Shown: piece by piece, positions 1 to 11,106 of the stretch
How the letters are laid out: each line of letters begins with the position of its first letter
Numbering within the stretch: position 1 is the first letter of the stretch
Translations under genes and position numbers: made by a program
The notes under the pieces: model-generated
The model's database searches: none
Seen by the model: the letters and a program-made list of their open reading frames with translations, nothing else
Told to the model about the DNA's origin: nothing
Origin: Phylloscopus collybita
Lineage: Eukaryota; Chordata; Aves; Passeriformes; Phylloscopidae
DNA: 64,000 bases
Assembly (NCBI GenBank): GCA_027886175.1
Contig: JAJNNQ010000023.1
Location: forward strand, 11,028,501-11,092,500
Direction: 5' to 3'

Positions 1-3000
1 GTGTGGTGGGGCGGGGGCTGTGAGGGGTCCTGTGCCTCCAGGCACTGCCCCTCTGAGTAGCTGGGCTTTTGGTAGTGCTGTTCTTTCCTTCTCTCATGGA
101 TTAAGAAAGCAGATCCGCTCCCTGCAAGGTTTGCCTGGGTCTGGGGAGGTTCTGAGGTGGGGTTTGTCCACCTGTGAGCACAGCAGCAGCAGCTCTGGGG
201 CTGCAGGCACCGTGGGGTGCAGCCTTTGCCTGTGTCACCCCTGGGAGATAAAAATCCCCCTGTGTGTGTCAGCAGCAGAGGTCACAGCAGAGTGTGCTTG
301 GCCACCCTGCTGCTTTCAGAGGGATTGGGATCATGTAGAGACAGGAGATTTTCTCTACTGTGTTTGATTCTGTTCCTCCATAGAATGAGCTGGGAAAAAA
401 CAACAACAACAACAAAAAAATGGAGTAATAATCATAGTGCAAGAGGGGGTGTCACCTCAGCCAGCCCCTCCTATGGGATGGGGCACAGCCCTCCATGGGA
501 TGAGCCCGTGCTCCCCAGGGCTGGGGTTTCCAGCAGCTGAGGAGGCTCCCCAGGAGCTGGGCTGTGCCCAGACCCAGCCCAGGCAGCCTGTCCAGCAGGA
601 GGATTTTTACAGGAACAAGGAGAACTTTATTCCTTTGTTACCTCCTTGGATCACCTCCCTCTTCCCTGAGCATCCAGGTGCTGATAACTGGCCAGAGATC
701 AGAGCAGCTGGAGCAGGAGCCAGTGGCTGGGCCCTGGCTTTGCTGCTACAATTTGGGATTGCTGTTTAGCCAGGAATTCGCTGGCACAGGGGCCCCTCCT
801 GGTGCTCTGGGTTTGTGCGTGGAGGGCTCTGAGGTGGCCGTGGCCCGGGGTGCCAGGAGGCATCTCGGGCTGTTCCCATTTGTTCTTAATCCTTCTTGGC
901 TCTTCCCCTCAGTGGAAAATGAGACCGTGTTGGAACACGACCTTGGTTCAGCATATTAATTAGTGGGATGTTTAAGATAGGTCAGCAGTTAAGTGCAGGC
1001 AGGCACGGTCATGCCCAGCGTACCGTCAGGGGCTGGGAGTCAATCCTGCCATTCCCGTGGGGTTCACTCAGCCCCAGCTGGGGGAACCACAGCCAACTGG
1101 AACTTCTCAGTCACATTGGAGTTTTGAAGGGAAATCAAAACTTCCTACAAGCAGAGAGGGGTTTCTAATTCATGCCTTTTTTTTTTTTTTTTTTTTCTCC
1201 CCTCTAAAGCAAAGCTGAAATTCCAGGGCCAGTTTGAGCCAAAGCCCAGGATGTGGGAATTCTGGGCTGCAGCAGTGATCTGCAGTGGACGTGCTGGTGT
1301 GACACGGAGGGGTGGCACTGCCATGGCCCAGCCCCTGTGTGCTCCTCCACTCCCCCATGCTCTCCTTGCCCAAGCTTCCATGGGAGATGCCATCGGGGTC
1401 TGTGAAATGCACAGGGTGAAAATACACCCCCTGCCTTGTACTGAGCTTAAAAAAAGAAGGTAATTTAGTTGCAATATAGCCTTTATCAGGATTTTCTTTT
1501 GAGTTGGCTCCGTTTTCTTTGGAAAACCTTTCCTGCCAGCACATTTTCCACTGAGACCAGCAGGACCCCACTGAACCAGCAAGTGACCCCCCAGTCCAGG
1601 CAGTGGCAGCAGGAGCACCTCGGGGTGCACACCAGCCACCAGCTGTGACCTCCCTCCCTCCATTTCTTCATCCCAGATGTGGTGTTTGATGTCCCTCCTG
1701 GTGTCACCTCTGGCAGCAGCCCTGCTCTGGACCCCCAGTGCCACGTGCCTGCTCCTCACGCCGTGTCTGTGCAGGCCTCGTTAGCGTTTCTCAATCAACG
1801 CTTGCTCATTAGTGGCTGGGGCCACTGGGAGCTTTGAATGAAGGTGGAGCCAGGCCAGAAAAAGATCCTCTCCTGAAAAATTATAATGAAAGCAATAATG
1901 GCCGGGTCCTTGAGCAATGCCTGCCTATGACAATTGTTGTCTGGAGGCTACTTAATTACGAAACTCTGTTCTCAGCCTCGGGCTTCACGGTCTTGTGCCT
2001 TTACTCTCTCTTGAGCAATGGTTTATTGCTATTGTCCTCAGCCTCTTCAGATCAAGTTCAGAGTGTCTGAAAGTTATATGAAATATATGTTGGTTTTCTA
2101 TTCTATTTGCATGAATTTCTTGTATTGTGGGGTTTGTTTGGTTTTTTTATCGGTATCTGAAAGCCTAAAGCTGGGATTATCTGAAGGATTATAGGAGAAT
2201 TAGGCACCCAAAGCCAATTGATTTTTCGCTGTGAATTAGCCAAGTGCATTTGGAGGGCTGGAGGTTTTGGTCCGTGCTCGTGGTTTCAGGTCCACCCTGT
2301 AGCATCTGGGTAGAGAGCTGAGCACAGCTGGGGTGGCCTTGAAAAGGTGCAGAAGCAGGAGCAGCCAGTGAGAAAGTGCAGGTAGGGAGACGTGGCCCTG
2401 GGACATTAAACCGCCTTTGAAAAAATCTCCTGCTGACTCCCTGAGGCTCTCTTGAAAACGCCACTCTAAGTTACCATCAGTTTTGATAATTAGGCACCGA
2501 TTTAATTTTAGAGTAACAACAATTGTCAACATTTTTCCAAGGCAAGCACCTGAGAGGAGAGGCGCAGCTGGGCGGGCTGGCGCGGGATCAAAGCGCCTTG
2601 GCTGGAGATGCTGAGCACACCCCGAGCTCCTGCTCGGGCCTTCCCAGGGCCGGCCACGCGGGCCTGGGCCCCTGCCAAGCGAGGTGCACCTTTCAACACC
2701 TCGCTTTAGGCACCTCGGATTAAAAAAAAAAATGAAAGGCACCAAGAGTTGGCTGGGAGTGTCACCGTGGTTCTCCCCGGCCGGGGAAAGCGCGGCCTGG
2801 CCCTGTGGGGAGAGGATGGGTGACACCTCGGAGGCTGTGACAGGGATGTCACCGGGGCAGCAGCACCAGGTGGCTTCTCCGAGCCTCCTTCTCCAGCCTT
2901 GCCGTCCTCCAGGAGGGCAATCCAGCGTCCCACGGTGGCTTGGTGGTGGGTGCTGGCAGCAGGGAGGGGTGACCGAGCAGCCCTTGGGGGACAGCAGGTG

Positions 3001-3344
3001 GCAGGGATGCTGCTGCTGCCAGGGGAGGGCAGGAAGGATGGATTCCCTCTGGGGCATCCTGTGTGCGGTGGGATCCTTCCCGAGAAGGGATGGGCCGTGT
3101 CCTGCTGGGATGGCAGCGTGTTTTGGGGTGGGGGTCACTGCTGGGGTCATTGTCCCCAGCCCGTGTGGCCCGGCCGTGCAGGGCGAGGTGCCCCGGCCAA
3201 CATCAAAGGGTGATGAAGGCAATTCTTTAATCGTATCTCTCCGTGCCTTTGATGAGGCTTCACCTCGCCGTGCTCCCCACGCCCAGCCCCACCCCGGGTC
3301 GGTGCTTTGGCTTTATTTTTAGCAGTGATTTGGAAATTGCTGGG

Positions 3345-3806
3345 GCACCTCTCTTTTTTTTCTTTTTCTTTTTTTTTTTTTTTTTTTTTTTAACTTTCAT
3401 TCCCCTCTTCTTTTTACCTCGTTTTGGGTTTTTTGGGGGGTTTTTTTGGTTTGTTTTTTTTTTTTTTTACTTTCATTCCCCTCTTCTTTTTACCTCGTTT
3501 TGGGTTGTTTTTTGTTTTGTTTTGTTTTGTTTTGTTTTGTTTTGTTTTGTTTACTTTCATTCCCCTCTTCTTTTTACCTCGTGGTTTTTTGTGGGTTTTT
3601 TTGGGGGGGTTTTTTTGAGGTTTTTTGGGGTTTTTTTGGGGGGGGGTTTTTTGGGGTTTTTTTGGGGGGGGGGGTTTGGGTTTTTTTTGTTTTGTTTTGG
3701 TTTGGTTTTGGTGTTTTTTGTTTGTTTGTTTGTTTTGGTTTTTTTTGGGTTTTTTTGTTTTGTTTTGGGGTTGGGGGGGGGGGGTTGTGGTTTTTTTTTT
3801 TTTTTC
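3345..3806 (+). repeat. T/G-rich low-complexity tract with repeated pyrimidine spacer
   Basis: Long T runs are interspersed with G runs of 4 to 12 bases and a (TTTTG)n stretch. The segment ACTTTCATTCCCCTCTTCTT, followed by TTTACCTCG, occurs three times (starting 3393, 3469 and 3553), so the tract grew by tandem duplication of about 76-84 bp. The phantom Phe/Gly/Val-rich peptides across it are not real. Confidence 0.9.
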
Positions 3807-5352
3807 CCCTATCTTTTTCTTCCCAAGGCTGCCGTCAGAGGCCGTGTCCCCCCAGCCCCCCGAACCCCCAGCCAGCAGTTAAGGGCACATTCACACCTCT
3901 TCTCCTTGCCTCGTCTCCCCTTTATTCTTATGAAGCTCTCATTGATTATTGCCCTGAAATTCCTCAGTCCGGTCATAGATAAAAGGATAACCACTTCAAA
4001 GCAAAGTGTTAAGAGTTTAACCTCGAGCTAAAAGAGTGGACAACAAGGTAATTGAGGGTAATAACTGATCACAGACCTACTTTCAAAGGCACATGCAAGC
4101 CTCACTTTCAGATGGCTTTAATTTTATTAACATTTGTAGCAGCTCTAGATGCTTTTGAATCATTACAAACTTCAAAGCTTAAGGTAACACTCCAAATGGA
4201 GAACCTGACACCAGGTTTTTTGTTCGGGCCCACATCATATTGATAGTCTCTCTTGCAAGCATGTAACATCTCTTCTCAAGCTATAAAAACCTAGATGAAG
4301 AAAATATTGCCAATAGAGAAGATCAAAGCCTGAACCTCCCTTTGAATGATCCCAAAGAAGTCAAAACAGAAAACAACAAGGGGGAAAAAAATGCATCTAT
4401 ATCACTCCAACTGTCTTTATCCATATTTAAAGTCGTCTGCTGAGGCAGATGAGGATGGATCATTCTCCCTGAGTTCTATCAAACTATTTGGCTGATCCTC
4501 TGTTTCCCTTTGGGCATTTGGAGCAGGCCCTTTGGCTTCCTGTGGCTTTTAAACCCAAGAATTTGGGAACAGCACGTGGAGGAACAGCCCTGAGCCAGCT
4601 GGGAGGGCAGCCCGGTGAGGCAAACCTAAAAAATACATTTATAACCTGCAAACACAGGGACTGAAGTGAAAAGTGTAAAACCCCCCGCAGTTCTCCTATC
4701 TCCAGCCCCTGCTAACCCCAGGAATGAAGGTCACCTGTGGATGTGGAGCTGGTTTGCAGCCAAATGGGGTCAGTCCCCCCAGGGACGGGCCCGTGGTCCC
4801 CAGGGCTGGGTTTGCTGCTGCAGCTCCTCCTGCCTGCTCCCAGGGCAGCCATTCCAGGGCCCACAGGGTGAATGAGCCCAGGAATTGATCCAGGGTATAA
4901 ATAGCCATTCTCTTTGTCTATTTTTTGTGCGGGAAGGGTTATTTTTAGCTGGGTGAGTTCCCTGAGCTAATGCCTGAAGCATTCACAATGAAGGGGGTGG
5001 CCCAAGGAAACGGGCTGGCCCTGCTGCCAAAAAACACATCCCTGCTCCCCTCTGCAGTGGGGCTGCTGCCACTTCAGCTGGTGCCCAGGCTCTGTGCAAC
5101 TTCAGTGGTCAGGGAGAACCTCCCCAGCCTCTGTAAAGTCATCAAGAGAAGAAAAATTACTTGGAATTGGTTTTTTTTCTTACTGGTGTGCAGCAGGTTT
5201 TATAGTGGTGTAATCCTCTCCTGCTGATTTGCATGGCTGTAATGGCAGTTTTGGGCAGGTTATTATTTTAGTGCACTCCAGGACAAAGGGCTGGGTTTGA
5301 CTCCAGGGTGTTGAACAGTGTCTCAGCTGTGACTGCAGCTGCCCTAGTGGTC

Positions 5353-5500
5353 ACAGAATCGTGGAAGGGTTTGGATGGGAAGAGACCTTAAAGCTCATTT
5401 TATTCCACCCCCTGCCATGGGCAGGGGCACCTTCCACTCTCCCAGGGTGCTCCAAGCCCTGTCCAGCCTGGCTTTGGACACTTCCAGGGCTGGAGTGGTC
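5353..5500 (-). mobile_element. CR1 LINE 3'-end fragment
   Basis: On the minus strand this reads as a CR1 3' end: on + it begins CACAGAATCGTGGAAGGGTT (the reverse of the CR1 tail), continues with GGGAAGAGACCTTAAAG, a CCATGGGCAGGG block and CCTGGCTTTGGACACTTCCA. Only the untranslated end remains, with no reverse transcriptase sequence. Confidence 0.85.
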
Positions 5501-8500
5501 TCCTGGGACAGCTCAGAACTCCCCCTGCTGCAGTCTGGAGATGCAGAGGCATCCCAGCTGGGATGGGTTTGTTAGGCATGGTGGGTTTATTCAGGCTGAA
5601 GGCCAGGGCTTGGTGACTGAGCCCAGGTCCCTGAGCCAGGGTTTTTGTCATCTCACCTGGAGCCACGGGTGACAGAGCCACATTGCCAGTGCTGGCTGCT
5701 GTCAGGTGTATCACAGGAGAGCCTCATTGTCTGTGTTCACTCCAAGAGCAGATGTCAACGTGTCTGAGCTTGTGGAAACCACGTCCTTTTAAATGTATGA
5801 AATAGCTCTGTCCTGAGCCTGCTCCGATACTTCATTCTCCATGGACTGAAATCAATAGCATATGAGCTGTTCTCTCTGTTCCTGGGTTGGGCACGTGCCT
5901 GTCTGATGAAAGGACAATGGTGTATTGCTTATATCTATGGAATTTATCTAATTTTATTGTCTAAAGTTAGGCTAGAAGAATAATCAGCTATTTCAGCATT
6001 TCTTTCATGGAGTGCATTATCAGACAGGGTGGATAACTGGAACCCAGCACTGGAACATGTCACAGGTGGCCAAGGCAAGCCCTTGCAGACCTGCACCTGC
6101 ACAAGATGTGCTCAGAAATCCCTGCCCCTGTGGCCTTGCTGCCCCTCCTGTGCCATCCCCCAGGCCAGCATGGAGCAGGGGGTGCCCCATTCTCCTGGGA
6201 GCTGAACATCATCCCAGTGACCTTCAGTGAGAGGCACATCATGGCAGTGCCCTTGGTCAGTTTGAGCAGCCAGGCACGGGGTGGGGATCACAATCAAAGT
6301 GTTATTTCCATGATTTCCAAAGTTTTATTTTCCATTTCCAAGCAAGCCCCTTCATCTCTGCTTGAGATGAGGGAAGTGTTCTCCTTCCAGCTTGCAAGGG
6401 GCTTGTGTGGAAGCTCTTGTTTCCATGCCATGCACAGAGGTGCACAGACCCTCAATGTATCTCTGTCAAACCCCTCAGAGGCAGCGTTTTTTGGAGGTGT
6501 GAAACACCACAGCAGTCTGGTTGTCCTGTAGCCAACCTGACTCTGCATTACCCACAGCAGGATTTCAGCTTTTACTGCTTTCTAGGAGTTTTTAGGGCTT
6601 CCCCCAGGTGGAAACGTTCCCATTACAAACTGAACTTATCTCAGGAAGCAGCAGCTGGGACTTAGGAGGTGACAGCAACCTCCTGCTCCCCTCAGTGCCC
6701 CCTGCCACCATCCCCCTGGCAGGGGCTCCCACTGCAGCACCATTAATGAGCTGAGCTGCAGGTTTGGTTAGAAGGGTGGAGGGGATGTGCTGGCCTTTTC
6801 CAGGGGAAGAACAGCAAGGTAGGAACTGCCTCGGTGCCAGAGGATCCTCCTGGGGATGGGTTTTGTTCCCTGGAAGGGCTCTTGGAGGAACAGGAGTGCT
6901 GGGGAAATGATTATCCAGACACTTGTAAGTGCTACCAGAAAAAGGAGAGGGGGAACTCTCAGTTGTGATGTGAAAGAGCCTGGGATATGCTCTCAGGGTA
7001 ACAGGAGATTTCAGTTGGATTTGTTTTCAGATATTAAAAAAAAAACAACAAACAACCCCAAAGTGTTCTAATTTCAGGCCTGCTGGGCTAAGAGGGAAAA
7101 GCCCAGAAGCTGGTTTGGGGCTGGGGATGCAGAAATAATAACCCTGATAACCCTTCAGCTTCTCCTGAGTTTCAGCAGTATGAGGTTCTCAGTCCCCACA
7201 GTTTCTAACGGGGAGCAAGGATACTGGCTAATTTCCAGGCTTCTGTGGAAGGATTAGAAAGCAAAAGGAGAAAAGATTAAAATAGTAGCTTGATGGTCTC
7301 TCCCCCAGCATGAAGATTTCTAGTAAAAAGAAAAAAAAAAAAAAAAAAAAGTATGTCCAAGCAGCCTTTTTTGGGTCTGGTCAGGAGAGAGACTGACCTC
7401 ACACTCACCAAGTTTCTCTTCCTTTTAATGAAATGGGAAAACAAAGCTGCCACTATTAATTATTTAAGGATTATGGTGGAGGTTCCCACAGTGGAAGAAA
7501 ACACCTTTTCATACAATCAATAGGGCTTTGGCAGAGGAAGATACAATCTACTGAAAAGAAATGTAGATAAACTGGGAGAAGGGGGAGCAGTAAAATGTGA
7601 CTTTGGATGAAATGGCACCAATACTTTGGTGCTGCTTTGGACTCAGGTGCTCAGGAGTTGTGAGCTGAGGATGTGGGGGGTGAGGCTTTCTCCATGCAAA
7701 GCCTCCTCTCTTCAGCCTGCATTTCACACCTGGGAACAGAGGCATCCTTAAGAAAATTAATGTTTCTTTTGTGGCCTCAGGACTGGTCCAGCTTTTGAGA
7801 GGCATCACCCAGCTCCTGACAGCACCACGGGGGCTGGAATCTCACACCCTTCACTGTCCTTAATTCTGGGAATCGAATGGACAGGCAGAAACAAACCAAA
7901 GCAGGTAGAATTTTAGGGTACTCAACTTTGACAGCACACCTAAAAATAACCGTGCACAAAGGGCTTGGGCTTTTTTTTTTTTTTTTTTTTACCCCTGAAA
8001 GTGAAAAGTTTTATTTGACTTTATGATCTGAAAGTTTTCCACTAGTCAGGAAAGGCTGTTCTCTCCGTCCCGTTGTCTCTCCTCCTGCTTTTTCCATTAC
8101 CATCCTGCTTCAAGGGCTGTGTGGATCGGGGTGTTCAGGTCCAGGAAGTTTTTTTGGGATGCCCAATAGCAGGCAGGGTGGGAGTGGGCTGTGGCAGGGG
8201 AAAGGGTTAAACTTCATGCTGCAGCTGCAAAGCCCAATTTCTTTATTTCCTGTTAATGACATTATTGCCTACATAAAACCATTGAAACATGTTTCTTTCA
8301 TTTGTTTAATTTCAAATTCTGAGCACACTAGCTGGAAACTATGTTTAATAGTTAAACTCAAAACATTTGGATTTCCTTCCCTCGCTGAGATTTGCAGGGA
8401 GTGCACTTCATCCTTAGTTGGGTTTTCAAGGAGCCATTTTTACACAGCCATAGGAGCCAGCCAGAAAACAAACCAGATTAAACTGCAGAACCAAATCACA

Positions 8501-9329
8501 TCAGTTCAGGCCGGTAACACATCATATATTTCCCTTCCTCTGCAGTCAGGCCAAAATACCATCAGCCCCAAGTTGTGTTCTCCTCCAGGAGCATCCAGAG
8601 CCAGGACACCCCTCTGTGCACGCAGGAGAAGGGCTTTCCTGAGCATGCCTGGAAAAAAATGTTCCTGTTTCCATGAAAAGATGGAATAGAATCTCCTTCA
8701 GGCCCTGCTGGCAGCGATGCTCCTGTCACCTCCCCACCTTCCTCCTGCTGCCCCCAGCCCTGTGTGCCCGAGAAGGGCAGTGCAGGGTGGGAGGGAGGAG
8801 GGCACGTGGAGGTGGATCTGAGCCACCTCAGGTGGGAAGGGAACTCCTTCAATCTGAGCCTGTTTGGCAGGTAAAGCCTCCAGCCTGCCAGAGACACGGT
8901 GTCTGGTGGTGATTTTGGTAAAACCTCTGGAGGGGTTTGTCCCCCTGTCTGGTTTGTCCCCTCAGGGTGATGGACACTCACAAGTTGTTGTGTAGAGCTG
9001 GTGGCTTGCGTGGTGGAGTGTCCAAAGGTCACTTCACACACACTCTCAGGATCAGAGCGTGGAGGAGCTGGGCTTTGAAGCACTTCAGATCCAGCTGCTC
9101 CTTGGCACCGTGCACTATCAAAGCCCAGAATCACCCTTGTTTAGCAGAAGCAGTGAGCAGGGGTGGAAAAAGGAGGAATGTGGCCCTGAGCAGGACTTCA
9201 GGGAGTCACCACTGAGATGCCAAGGGAAGCACACTCCTTGTTCTGCCATGGCATCACAGGCACACCCCTGGGTGCTCCATTTCCCATCATCAATCTGCGT
9301 TGGACTAAAAAATTTCAGGAGGATTTAAA

Positions 9330-9425
9330 TGTTACATGGAAGGGCCATGTGCAGGGCCCTTCCATGAGAGCAGGTTGCTCCCAGCCCTGTTCAGCCTGGC
9401 ACTGCACATTTCCAGGGATGGGGAA
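9330..9425 (-). mobile_element. Possible degraded CR1 fragment
   Basis: The blocks CAGGGCCCTTCCATGAGAGC and CAGCCCTGTTCAGCCTGGCA then CATTTCCAGGGATGG resemble the reverse of the CR1 3' region, but the flanking tail is lost. Assigned by resemblance to the better copies in this window. Confidence 0.45.
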
Positions 9426-10072
9426 TCTTGCAGCCCTGCTGGCCCTGTTACTCCAGCAGGAGGGTGGCAGAGAAAGCCATGCCTCATTTGTGAGTGGTGA
9501 GGGAGGGGTGGTGGAAAAAATAAATCATGGGGAGTTGGTCATAAATACCCTCATTTACCTCTTTTGCCCCCACCCTCTCTTCAATCACTATTCTGTGCAG
9601 GTGATGGAAGGAGTTCAGAAGTGTTAATAGATAGCAAAGTGCTGGTGTGTGTTTTATCAGCTCTCCTGGAACGGTTAATGCTGATATGGTGCCCCTTTCA
9701 AGTCTAAAAAATCTGGGCAAGCGTGTGCAGATAGCAGGGAGTGCACTGAACAAAACATCAAGGAAAAGAGTCTGTAGGGGGGAATGGAAATGGTGAAAGG
9801 ATTATAGGAGAGAAAATGTATCGGACTTATCTGGGGATACTCGCTAACAAAAGTGTGTCAGTTTATGAAATGAACTTCAAATCCCATAAAACTAATTGTG
9901 TGTTTTCTTGTCTTATTTGTGAGTATCTCTGGCATTGCTTTTCCCCCCCACTGGAAAACATGTCTTTGTGTGGATAACACCCTGTGCCTGCAGTGTGTTG
10001 GGAGATTACACAGCCCGTCGGGTTTGTACCTCTTAAACTAATGATGTTAAACTAGTTTATTAAAAAAAAAAA

Positions 10073-10089
10073 AGAGAGAGAGAGAGAGA
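10073..10089 (+). repeat. (AG)n microsatellite
   Basis: AG dinucleotide run following an A tract in upstream intergenic sequence. Confidence 0.85.
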
Positions 10090-10597
10090 ATAACTTCAAA
10101 GGTTCACATGTGGGTTGCAAACCTCTCATGTCTTCTGTATACAGGGCCTTCCTCTTATTTTGATCAAGAACTGTTCCCAGCACTTCTGTTGAAACAGCCT
10201 CAAGCCTTTGATCTTGTTATCAACGTGGCCACCAGTGCGAGCACGGGGACAGAGGGTGACATCAGCCACACTCCTGGGGCTGGACCCTCCCCTCCCTGGG
10301 TTCTCCCTGGGCTCTGCCTGTCACTGGGGAGTTTTCCTGCTGGGAAAGTGATTTTTAGACCCCGAGCCCCTGGCCCACTCTGGCTTGGGGTCTAAATGGC
10401 CAAGGTGGGAAGAGTAAATAAGGCTTTGCCCTCCTCCTGCTTGGCCAGGGAAGGGCAGGCACAGGGATGGAGTGGGGAGCAGGAGGGGAAGGGTTGGAGG
10501 GATCTTGGAGGGGGTTTGGCCCCCAGTGGGGGCTGTGCATGGAGAGGAGGGAGCTCAGCATGCTTTTTCCTCCTTATTTTCCATCAGTGCCCTTGTG

Positions 10598-10740
10598 ACC
10601 AGGGAAGTGCCCAAGGCCAGGTTGGACAGGGCTTGGAGCACCCTGCTCCAGTGGAAGGTGTCCCTGCCCATGGCAGGGGTGTGCAACAGATTGAGCTTGA
10701 AGGTCCCTTCCAACCCAAACCAGGCTGGGATTCTATGATT
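10598..10740 (+). mobile_element. CR1 LINE 3'-end fragment
   Basis: Reads in CR1 sense orientation: AGTGCCCAAGGCCAGGTTGG, CAGTGGAAGGTGTCCCTGCC, CATGGCAGGGG, AAGGTCCCTTCCAACCCAAA and ends GGGATTCTATGATT, the CR1 terminus. It is truncated at its 5' end, as most CR1 copies are. Confidence 0.9.
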
Positions 10741-10799
10741 CAGTGACCCTACCGTGGTTTTAGCAGAGGTGCATCAGCACAGGCAGCAGCACTGTGCTC

Positions 10800-11106
10800 T
10801 GGTGGGGACACCTGGACAGGCTGTGCTGGTATCTCGTGGTGGGGACAGCTGGGCAGGCTGTGGTGGCATCTCGTGGTGGGGACACCTGGACAGGCTGTGG
10901 TGGTATCTCGTGGTGGGAACAGCTGGACAGGCTGTGGTGGCATCTCGTGGTGGGGCTGTGGTGGTATCTTGTGGTGGGGACAGCTGTTCAGGCCGTGGTG
11001 GCATCTCGTGGTGGGGACAGCTGTTCAGGCCGTGGTGGCATCTCGTGGTGGGGACAGCTGGACAGGCTGTGGTGGCATCTCGTGGTGGAGCTGTGGTGGC
11101 ATCTCT
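10800..11106 (+). repeat. 37-bp minisatellite upstream of AXIN2
   Basis: Seven 37-bp units (GTGGTGGGGACAGCTGGACA then GGCTGTGGTGGCATCTC) and two 24-bp units lacking the same 13 bases; 7 x 37 plus 2 x 24 equals the 307-bp array. Units differ by a few substitutions (CACCTGG, CTGTTCAGGCC). Open frames on both strands are repeat artefacts. Confidence 0.94.

Noticed and set aside
3243..4031. 262-codon Phe/Gly/Val-rich open frame
   Set aside because: It is a translation of the G/T low-complexity tract and resembles a membrane protein only because TTT and GGG encode Phe and Gly.
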